This document shows positions 6,168-11,918 of a DNA stretch of 11,918 nt, in pieces (the first letter of the stretch is position 1; every line of letters starts with the position of its first letter). Source of the stretch: JBOGVZ01 sp050692985 (GTDB lineage Bacteria > Actinomycetota > UBA4738 > CALAEC01); contig JBOGVZ010000016.1 of assembly GCA_050692985.1 (NCBI GenBank), positions 1 through 11,918 of the forward strand, read 5' to 3'. The notes under the pieces are model-generated. The model ran no database searches. It was given only the letters and a program-made list of their open reading frames with translations, and was not told where the DNA came from. Position numbers and translations under genes: made by a program.

Positions 6168-6857
6168 TCAGTACTCGTAAGGGTCGTCCGGCGGGGGGAT
6201 GGGGTGCACCTGCACGACGTGGAGCTCCATCCGGGGCCGGCCGGACGGGTCGACCGGGCCCGGTCTCGCCACCCCCACGACCTTGAGCCACGTGTCCGCG
6301 TCCCTGGGCACGTCGTTGACCACCGCGACCTGCATGGGCTGGGCGTCGGCCGCGCAGCAACCGATCCGGAACCGGCTCAGCAGGTAGCCGGAGGGTGCTT
6401 CACGGTCCGGGGTCACGAACCCGCGGAGGCGGACCGGGACGCCCTCGAGCGATGGCCGGGCGAACAACGTCCGGGCGATGAAGTCGCTCATGCTCATGTC
6501 GACCGCCCCCTCGCGGGGCTCGGGGAGCGCCGGGAGGTCGAGACTCGGCCGGACGAACGAGGCCCGGTCGCCGCTCAGCCCGACCGCGAACGCCCCCAGA
6601 GGGAGCTGGGGGATCGTGATGAGGGCCACCATCGGGAGGAGCATCAGCCACCCGACCGGCGGGCCGTGCCTGTGACCGCTCTCCGAGGCCAATGTCCACA
6701 GCGAGGCCACGCCGATCGCGATCACCACGCCGGCGGCCAGGGACAGCAGGATCCCCAGCCCTGGCCGCACGTAGTTGACGTGGCCCCCGACCAGCACGGT
6801 GCGGAACACGATCACCCCGGCCACGAGCATGACCCCGCCCTGCGCGGCCAAGCTCAC
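6168..6857 (-). CDS. TIGR03943 family membrane protein (YcgQ-type partner of DUF318 permease)
   Basis: The 229-residue protein starts at a GTG (6857-6855) that overlaps the TGA of the upstream permease gene by 4 nt, the signature of translational coupling. An internal ATG at codon 10 is an alternative. The N-terminal half is hydrophobic, with membrane segments at about 8-24, 33-56 and 68-92. The C-terminal half is a soluble domain with the family's hallmark GFVTPDR (147-153), the SRFRIGCCAADAQPMQV run at 161-177 with vicinal Cys167 and Cys168, and a DTWLKVVGV strand. It is part of a two-gene permease system of unproven substrate. In some firmicutes the homologous pair (ycgR-ycgQ) is under zinc-responsive control, so metal transport is an inference. 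The gene ends tail-to-tail with the TPR remnant. Confidence 0.87.
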   Translation of the reverse strand: MSLAAQGGVMLVAGVIVFRTVLVGGHVNYVRPGLGILLSLAAGVVIAIGVASLWTLASESGHRHGPPVGWLMLLPMVALITIPQLPLGAFAVGLSGDRASFVRPSLDLPALPEPREGAVDMSMSDFIARTLFARPSLEGVPVRLRGFVTPDREAPSGYLLSRFRIGCCAADAQPMQVAVVNDVPRDADTWLKVVGVARPGPVDPSGRPRMELHVVQVHPIPPPDDPYEY

Positions 6858-7855
6858 AGCAGGACCCACCCGACGATCGCCGAGAGCACCACGGCCACCC
6901 CGAAGGTGAGAGGGGCGAAGCGCAGGGCGAACGGCCGGCCGAACAGACCGGCCTGGAGGGCCACGAGCTTGATGTCCACGGCGGGTCCCACCACCAGGAA
7001 CGCCAGGCGGGCGGTGAGGCTGAACTGCCCCAGGCTGGCCGCCACGAAGGCGTCTGCCTCGGAGCAGATCGAGAGGGCCACGGCCAGGAGCGCCAGTATG
7101 AGCACGGCGATCGGGCCTGAGCCCGCCACCGAGTCCAGGATGCTGCGGGGGACCGCCACCTGGATGGTCGCGGCCGCCGCTGCCCCCACCACCAGGAAGC
7201 CGCCCGCGTGGAGGAAGTCGTGGCGAACGGAGTCGCGGAACGTCGCCCACGGCCTGCCGTCCTCGCCGACCGATCGCCGGGCGCGGGCCGTGTACGCGTC
7301 CCGGCCGAGCCGGGCCCACAGGAGCCCCACCACGACCGCCGTGAGGAGGGAGGCCACGAAACGGGCCACCACCACGATGGGCCGTCCGGGAAAGGCCACG
7401 GCGGTCGACACCAACACGACGGGGTTGATGGCCGGCGCCGACAGCATGAACGCGAGGGCGGCCGCCGGAAGGACGCCCCGGGCGACCAGTCGGGCGGAGA
7501 TCGGCACCGACCCGCACTCGCATCCCGGGAGGACGCAGCCGGCCACCCCGGCCAGGGGCACCGCCACGGCCGGCCGGTGGAGGAAGGCCCGGACCAGGAA
7601 CCGGGAGGGGACGAAGGCCACGATGGCCCCCGCCAGGACCACGCCGAGGATCAGGAACGGGAAGGCCTGGAGGCTGATCGATACGAAGATGGTGGCCCAG
7701 GTCTGTAGGGCAGGGCTCGACTCCATGAACCGGACGATGACCGGCCGGAGGAGGGCCGTAGCCACCACCCCGAGGATGAGCAGCTCCAGGGTGGGGAACC
7801 GGCGAGCCTCGGCGCGAGGCTCCATGCCTGGGGGCGTCTCGCGGACCTGGGTCAT
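6854..7855 (-). CDS. DUF318/UPF0718 family permease (YcgR-type)
   Basis: The 333-residue polytopic membrane protein has hydrophobic segments at about 21-41, 52-82, 98-120, 128-152, 158-180, 217-238, 247-266, 282-300 and 312-333. Two conserved cysteine motifs identify the family: LPGCECGSVPISARL (109-123, Cys112 and Cys114) and ALSICSEADAFVAAS (260-274, Cys264). Paired APAINPVVL and GPAVDIKLV segments (140-148, 290-298) suggest an internal duplication typical of transporters. I chose the ATG at 7855-7853. It has no strong ribosome binding site but lies 33 nt below a TTGACA box, so the message may be leaderless or nearly so. In-frame codons further upstream would cross the palindromic operator-like site and are unlikely to be coding. 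It is the first gene of a two-gene operon with the TIGR03943 partner. Substrate is unknown, with a divalent metal possible. Confidence 0.88.
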   Translation of the reverse strand: MTQVRETPPGMEPRAEARRFPTLELLILGVVATALLRPVIVRFMESSPALQTWATIFVSISLQAFPFLILGVVLAGAIVAFVPSRFLVRAFLHRPAVAVPLAGVAGCVLPGCECGSVPISARLVARGVLPAAALAFMLSAPAINPVVLVSTAVAFPGRPIVVVARFVASLLTAVVVGLLWARLGRDAYTARARRSVGEDGRPWATFRDSVRHDFLHAGGFLVVGAAAAATIQVAVPRSILDSVAGSGPIAVLILALLAVALSICSEADAFVAASLGQFSLTARLAFLVVGPAVDIKLVALQAGLFGRPFALRFAPLTFGVAVVLSAIVGWVLL

Positions 7856-7874
7856 GGCTGCCACATCTACGCCG

Positions 7875-7893
7875 TTAGAACGATCGTTGTCAA
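7875..7893 (-). promoter_or_regulatory. palindromic operator-like site overlapping the -35 box of the permease operon
   Basis: AACGATCGTT (7879-7888) is a perfect 10-bp palindrome. The wider TnAnAACGATCGTTnTnA pattern (7875-7892) is symmetric at 7 of 9 base pairs. On the minus strand a perfect TTGACA (7893-7888) abuts it, with only a weak TAGATG-like -10 at 7869-7864. A repressor bound here would block the promoter of the permease pair. The A/T-flanked AACG core resembles Fur/Zur-type boxes, which is inference only. Confidence 0.45.
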
Positions 7894-7910
7894 TGTGTGG
7901 GAGCGGCCAT

Positions 7911-7925
7911 CCCATTTTCAATGGG
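7911..7925. promoter_or_regulatory. 6-bp inverted repeat in the divergent intergenic region
   Basis: CCCATT (7911-7916) and AATGGG (7920-7925) flank TTC as a perfect inverted repeat. It lies 56 bp from the permease start and 76 bp from the carboxypeptidase start, upstream of both promoters. It may be a second operator or a chance hairpin. There is no T-run. Confidence 0.3.
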
Positions 7926-7936
7926 CCGTACCGGAT

Positions 7937-7966
7937 TTGACTCCGGTCCATCCGAAAAGGTATGAG
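7937..7966 (+). promoter_or_regulatory. promoter of the M14 carboxypeptidase gene, with an inverted repeat around the -35 box
   Basis: TTGACT (7937-7942, 5/6) and TATGAG (7961-7966, 4/6) are spaced 18 bp apart and place transcription start near 7973, shortly before the ribosome binding site at 7987-7996. The -35 box sits between ACCGGA (7930-7935) and TCCGGT (7942-7947), a perfect 6-bp inverted repeat that could be a regulator site. Confidence 0.45.
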
Positions 7967-8000
7967 AACGTCCAACCAACCCAATAAGGGAGGGAGAACG

Positions 8001-11000
8001 ATGGGCCTTCTCCGGAACCCCAGCAGGCGAGTCCGCCGCCTGTGGCTGGTCGGAGTGGTACTGACGCTGGCGGTCTCCTCCGCCGGGCTCGTGGCCAGTC
8101 CGGCCACTGGAGAAGAGGAAGAGGCCCTCAAGCCACCCGAGCCGACGGGGGCGTTCGAGTCTCTGGTCGAGTTCACCCTCCCGGACCGAGACGCCCTCCA
8201 GGAGCTGGTCCTCCTGGGAGCCGACCTGGTCGAGACGGTCAACGACAACGAGGACGGGACCGTCGGCGTCTACATGTACGTAACCGCCGAGGAGCGCGAG
8301 TACTACGAGGCGCTCGGCTTCGAGGCGGGGGAGACCCTGGAGGACTACTCCGATTACCTGGATCGTATGCGGGAGCGAGAGGTTCTCCTTGGCAGGGAAG
8401 AGGCGGCCCTGGAGGTGGCCGAGGAGGGTGAGGAGGCCCGGGACGGATCCGACGAGAGCCAGGGCGAGTCGGGCTTCTTCTCACTGATGAGCGCGCCGGA
8501 ATTCGAGCCTCCGGGCGAGGTCACGATCCAGCGCGCCGACTACTTCGAGAACTACGCGGGCCGGTTCCTCTCCGTGGAGGCCCACAATGCGCTGGGGACC
8601 GTGACCGGCGGGCCCACCATGGCCGTGGCGTGGCGGACCGAGACCGGCGACTACGGCACCGCCACCACCATGACCAAGTTCAACGATCAGATGAACGGGG
8701 CCAACAACTACATGTATCACCGGGTCCTGATCAGGATCGGGACGGCGGGCTCGATCTCGGACCCCGATCGGCCCATCCCGGCCTCCGTACGCGTTGCGTC
8801 GAGCACCGGAGAGGTCAGGGAGCGGGAGGTCCGGCCGTGGCCGGGTGGGGGCCTGCCGCCGCGTGTCGATGAGTACCTGTACGCCTTCCCCTTCACGTTC
8901 GAGACCGGGTACAAGGACCCGGTCCAGGTGTTCGAGTACGTCAACGCCCTCGAGGACGAGTTCGACGACCTGGCCGACATCATCGACCTCCCGAACCTGA
9001 CGAACGGGTACCGGCGGAAGGCTCAGGCGCTGCTTGACCCGCCGGGCAACCGCCTGTCGATCCCGTTGGGACCAGCGGCCGGGACCTACACGTATGCCGC
9101 GGCCACGTACGGCCCCGCCGTTCCGGCGGGCGGGTTCCCACCCACCGACACGCCGCTGGCCACGGTGACCGCGGACCCCAACCCGGACTTCCCCAACGCC
9201 ACGCCGTCGCAAGGGTGCGGCACGATCACGGGTTTCCCGGCCGGGTCGATCGCCCTGGTCGACCGGGGCGAGTGCACGTTCGCCCTGAAGACCCTGAACG
9301 CCCAGAACGCCGGGGCGGTGGCCGTGGTCATCGTCAACAACGTGGCAGGCGCGCCGACTTCGCCGGGCGGCACCGCCCTGCCCGGCACCGCGATCTCCAC
9401 GGTGATGATCTCCCTGGCCGACGGCAGCTTCATCAAGGCGAACCTCCCGGCTTCGGGGAGGCTGATCCCCGGCACCGCGGTGAGCAACGCCGCTCGGGTC
9501 GGCGTGGACTCGCTGGCCTGGGGCCACGAGGGCGGCAACGACATCACCATCCAGGCCGTCGATCCCGGGGTCCCGGACTCGCCGCTCTCGGTCGAGGTGA
9601 CCGGCAACCACGTCACGGTCAACCTGGCCACGAACGCCTCGGGGGCGCGCACCAGCACGGCCTCCCAGGTGGTTGCGGCGATCAACGCGAGCCCCGGGGC
9701 CAGCGCCCTGGTGTTCGCGTACACGTTCCGCGGCAACGCGGGCGGCGGAGTCGTGAACCCGACGCAGTTGATCAGGCTCAGCGACAACCTCAACGCGCCG
9801 GCGGAATACGCCCGAGGCCCCCAGCAGCCCCAGGTGATCCGGATCGGCAAGCACCGTGACGGCTCCAAGGTCGGGGTGTTCCTGTTCTGCCAGGAGCACG
9901 CCCGGGAATGGGTCACGCCGCTCTCATGCGTGGAGACCGCCGAGCAGCTGCTCCGGAACTACGCCATCGACCCGATGGTGAAGGAGCTCGTCGACAACCT
10001 GGACATCTTCATCCTGCCCTCCTACAACCCGGACGGCTCTCTGTACTCGATGTACGACTTCCCCAGCCAGCGGAGGAACATGACCAGGTACTGCCCGGTG
10101 ACGGGCAGCTACGACGTCCTTGCGCGGAACGCCTGGGGCGTGGACAACAACCGGAACCTCACTGTCGGGAGCCTGTTCGACGGGTATGCTGGCGCGTCCA
10201 CGAGCTGCACCAGCGATGTGTACGCCGGCCCGGCGGAGCTCTCCGAGCCCGAGGCGAAGAACGAGCACTGGATCGTGGACACGTTCAGCAACATCAAGTT
10301 CTCCAACAACATCCACACGTTCGGCGGATACTTCATGTGGTCACCCGGTTCCTACGTGGTGACGCCGGGGAGCCCGCCTGGCCGGACGCCCCTTCCCCAC
10401 CCCAACATCGGCGTGGAGGGGTACTTCTTCGCCGCGGCGGACACCGTGCTTGGCCGGATCAAGGAGCTCCGCCAGACCGTGGTTGCGCCCCAGAGGACCG
10501 GCCCGATCGCCGACGTCCTGTACTCCGCGGCAGGGAACAGCGCAGACGACCAGTGGTACCGGAAGGGGATCATCGCCTACAGCTTCGAGGCGGGGTCCCA
10601 GCTGTTCAACTCGACCGAGACCGGGACGAGCCAGTCCGACGTGGGGTTCTTCCCCAACTTCCTGAACGAGGGCCGGCACGAGGCCGTGGAGTTCGCCTTC
10701 GGGAACTTCGGCCTCCTGGAGGAGGCCCTGAAGTACGCGAACGATGACGAGGCGCCGGTGGCGGACATCGTCCCCAACGGTTCCCCGAACGTGGCCCCTG
10801 ACGGCTGGGCGTCGCAGAGCCCGATCGCGGCCACGTTCGAGTGGGTGAACGAGCCGTCGAAGATCTTCTACACGGTCGACGGCTCGACCCCGACGCAGGC
10901 GTCCCTGCTCTGGGAAGCTCAGGGGCCGCGGCGTCCGGGCCAGGTCTTCCGGTTCGAGGAGACCACGACGCTCAGGTGGATCGCCGAGGACATCAAGGGC

Positions 11001-11612
11001 AACGTCTCCGACGTGCGATCCGCCACGTTCCACATCGACGTGGATGCGCCGGACATCAGCATCACCAGCCCGGTGGATGGTGAGCAGTACCTGATCGACT
11101 CGACGGTGAACGCCGATTACGAGTGCACCGACCTCGACTCCGGTGTCGAGGTGTGCGACGGCACCGTGGCCGACGGCTCGCCGATCGACACCTCGACGGT
11201 CGGGTTCCAGCCGTTCCAGGTGGATGCTGAGGACTACGCGGGGAACACGGCATCCGAGGCGATCCAGTACCAGGTGATCTGGCCGTTCTCGGGGTTCCTG
11301 GCGCCCATGAACGGGTCCGGGGTGACCACCGCGAGGGCCGGCAGCACCGTTCCCGTGCGTTTCGAGCTCGGCGGTGACCGAGGGCTCGGGATCCTCGAGG
11401 CCGGCTCCCCGACGTCTCGCCAGGTGGATTGCACCTCCGGGGAGCCGCTGGGGGATCCGGCGTCGACGATGAGCAACAGCGGACTGGTATTCGAGGACGG
11501 GAAGTACAAGTACGAATGGAGGACCCAGAGGCAGTGGGCCGGCACATGCCGGGAGCTCAGCCTGGCGCTGGTGGACGGCACCACGCGGACGGCGATCTTC
11601 CGCTTCACCTAG
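8001..11612 (+). CDS. secreted multidomain M14 zinc carboxypeptidase with PA insert and PxKF C-terminus
   Basis: The ATG at 8001 follows an AGGGAGGGAG ribosome binding site. The in-frame ATG at 7962 lies inside the -10 box. The 1203-residue product begins with a signal peptide (RRVRR, then a hydrophobic core to about residue 35). Order: N-terminal domain (50-130), acidic linker (130-160), beta-domain (165-300), first part of the peptidase fold (about 304-355), PA domain (about 370-500, ALVDRGECTF), beta-insert (about 514-585), catalytic M14 part (611-885), chitobiase-like FYTVDGSTPT domain (about 905-1010), Ig-like domain (1015-1090) and a PxKF-type domain (1093-1203, VPVRF at 1117-1121). The catalytic set is complete: zinc ligands His633 and Glu636 (HARE), His772 (IHTFGG); substrate-binding Asn717-Arg718 (NNRN); catalytic Glu863 (YSFEAGS). 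It should cleave C-terminal residues from extracellular peptides. No sortase motif or membrane anchor follows. Confidence 0.92.
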   Translation: MGLLRNPSRRVRRLWLVGVVLTLAVSSAGLVASPATGEEEEALKPPEPTGAFESLVEFTLPDRDALQELVLLGADLVETVNDNEDGTVGVYMYVTAEEREYYEALGFEAGETLEDYSDYLDRMREREVLLGREEAALEVAEEGEEARDGSDESQGESGFFSLMSAPEFEPPGEVTIQRADYFENYAGRFLSVEAHNALGTVTGGPTMAVAWRTETGDYGTATTMTKFNDQMNGANNYMYHRVLIRIGTAGSISDPDRPIPASVRVASSTGEVREREVRPWPGGGLPPRVDEYLYAFPFTFETGYKDPVQVFEYVNALEDEFDDLADIIDLPNLTNGYRRKAQALLDPPGNRLSIPLGPAAGTYTYAAATYGPAVPAGGFPPTDTPLATVTADPNPDFPNATPSQGCGTITGFPAGSIALVDRGECTFALKTLNAQNAGAVAVVIVNNVAGAPTSPGGTALPGTAISTVMISLADGSFIKANLPASGRLIPGTAVSNAARVGVDSLAWGHEGGNDITIQAVDPGVPDSPLSVEVTGNHVTVNLATNASGARTSTASQVVAAINASPGASALVFAYTFRGNAGGGVVNPTQLIRLSDNLNAPAEYARGPQQPQVIRIGKHRDGSKVGVFLFCQEHAREWVTPLSCVETAEQLLRNYAIDPMVKELVDNLDIFILPSYNPDGSLYSMYDFPSQRRNMTRYCPVTGSYDVLARNAWGVDNNRNLTVGSLFDGYAGASTSCTSDVYAGPAELSEPEAKNEHWIVDTFSNIKFSNNIHTFGGYFMWSPGSYVVTPGSPPGRTPLPHPNIGVEGYFFAAADTVLGRIKELRQTVVAPQRTGPIADVLYSAAGNSADDQWYRKGIIAYSFEAGSQLFNSTETGTSQSDVGFFPNFLNEGRHEAVEFAFGNFGLLEEALKYANDDEAPVADIVPNGSPNVAPDGWASQSPIAATFEWVNEPSKIFYTVDGSTPTQASLLWEAQGPRRPGQVFRFEETTTLRWIAEDIKGNVSDVRSATFHIDVDAPDISITSPVDGEQYLIDSTVNADYECTDLDSGVEVCDGTVADGSPIDTSTVGFQPFQVDAEDYAGNTASEAIQYQVIWPFSGFLAPMNGSGVTTARAGSTVPVRFELGGDRGLGILEAGSPTSRQVDCTSGEPLGDPASTMSNSGLVFEDGKYKYEWRTQRQWAGTCRELSLALVDGTTRTAIFRFT

Positions 11613-11623
11613 GCCGAGCCGGA

Positions 11624-11648
11624 GAGGGGCCGGAACGTCCGGTCCCTC
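11624..11648 (+). terminator. terminator-like hairpin after the carboxypeptidase gene
   Basis: GAGGGGCCGGA (11624-11634) pairs with TCCGGTCCCTC (11638-11648) over 11 bp, including one G.T wobble, around an ACG loop, 11 bp after the stop codon. It lacks a downstream T-run, which is common for high-GC actinobacterial terminators. The next gene begins 20 bp later, so the hairpin separates two transcription units or lies in the leader of the second. Confidence 0.55.
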
Positions 11649-11667
11649 CCTGGGGCATCATGATGGC

Positions 11668-11918
11668 ATGACGGATCGCGCCATCCGCGTGTACGAGCAC
11701 GGCGGGCCGGAGGTCCTTCGGTACGAGGAGGTCGAGGTGCCCGACCCCGGGCCGGGCGAGGTCCGGCTCCGCCACACGGCCATCGGGGTGAACTTCCGGG
11801 ACACCTACGACCGGACCGGCCTGTACCCGCTGTCGCTGCCGTCCGGGCTCGGCGTGGAGGTGGCAGGTGTCGTCGAGGCGGTCGGCGCCGGGGTGACCGG
11901 GTTCCGGGACGGCGACCG
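11668..11918 (+). CDS. NADPH:quinone oxidoreductase-type medium-chain dehydrogenase, 5' part (continues beyond window)
   Basis: The first 83 codons of a zinc-independent MDR-superfamily enzyme are present. RVYEHGGPEVLRYEEVEVPD (7-26) is the classic N-terminal strand pair, GVNFRDTYDRTGLYP (40-54) is the quinone oxidoreductase signature, and LPSGLGVEVAGVVEAVGAGV (57-76) is the GxExAGxV segment. The family uses NADPH to reduce quinones or enones in the cytosol. The NADPH-binding Rossmann domain would lie beyond the window. The ATG at 11668 is the first in-frame one and matches the family start. ATGs at 11660 and 11663 share a frame that hits a stop at 11669. Only a weak GGGG-type ribosome binding site is visible. 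It is separated from the carboxypeptidase gene by a hairpin, and no functional link is evident. Confidence 0.9.
   Translation, partial: MTDRAIRVYEHGGPEVLRYEEVEVPDPGPGEVRLRHTAIGVNFRDTYDRTGLYPLSLPSGLGVEVAGVVEAVGAGVTGFRDGD

Noticed and set aside
5341..6360. 339-codon minus-strand open frame spanning both gene remnants
   Set aside because: It reads as Arg/Pro-rich shadow sequence and crosses two unrelated fragments. The SDR-like sequence is in a different minus-strand frame.
6204..7940. Long plus-strand open frame of about 578 codons antisense to the permease operon
   Set aside because: It is Arg/Pro/Thr-rich without domain-like hydrophobic pattern, spans two clear opposite-strand genes and their promoter region, and is explained by high GC keeping antisense frames open.
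7962..8000. Upstream in-frame ATG extending the carboxypeptidase by 13 residues
   Set aside because: It overlaps the likely -10 box and lacks a ribosome binding site, while the ATG at 8001 has a strong one and begins a normal signal peptide.
8481..9899. 472-codon minus-strand open frame across the carboxypeptidase gene
   Set aside because: The composition is dominated by Arg, Gly, Val and Asp as expected for the complement of GC-rich coding sequence. The plus frame holds recognisable domains and catalytic residues.

Overview
The window is high-GC DNA, most likely from an actinobacterium. The evidence is GC-rich third codon positions, GTG starts, strong purine-rich ribosome binding sites, a secreted protease ending in a PxKF-type domain, a class III nucleotidyl cyclase of the kind expanded in Actinobacteria, and a YcgR/YcgQ-type (DUF318 + TIGR03943) membrane pair. 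Genus cannot be read from the sequence, and an uncultured lineage is possible.

Left part (1-2472). The window opens in the 3' end of a class III adenylate/guanylate cyclase gene. Next comes a tRNA-like element on the minus strand: its 3' half looks like a normal tRNA-Val(TAC) with encoded CCA, but its central/5' half is about 20 nt too long and does not fold canonically. A short two-gene plus-strand unit follows, consisting of an alpha/beta hydrolase and a protein that joins a RibD_C/dihydrofolate-reductase-like domain to a complete class III cyclase domain. That fusion is the most unusual coding arrangement here. At least part of it is less GC-rich than the rest of the window.

Middle part (2473-6157). 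A well-formed sigma70-type promoter precedes a secreted, cysteine-rich LVIVD/beta-propeller-type protein. It is followed by a second, stand-alone RibD_C-family reductase and, convergently, a VOC/glyoxalase-fold protein whose frame stays open for 45 codons past its TGA. Then comes a gene graveyard: a C-terminal fragment of a short-chain dehydrogenase (minus) abuts a C-terminal fragment of a TPR-type regulator (plus, with an apparent frameshift). Both have lost their 5' ends at the same point near 5766.

Right part (6158-11918). A minus-strand, translationally coupled pair encodes the DUF318 permease and its TIGR03943 partner. Upstream is an intergenic region with a 10-bp perfect palindrome next to a TTGACA box, plausibly a metalloregulator operator. 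Divergent from it is a 1203-residue secreted M14 zinc carboxypeptidase with a PA domain and a further beta-domain apparently nested inside the peptidase fold, and Ig-like/PxKF modules at its C-terminus. A terminator-like hairpin separates it from the 5' end of a quinone oxidoreductase gene that runs off the window.

The window does not look like one pathway. It is a mosaic of small accessory genes, gene remnants and two secreted proteins. I see no CRISPR array, transposase, phage gene or toxin-antitoxin pair.
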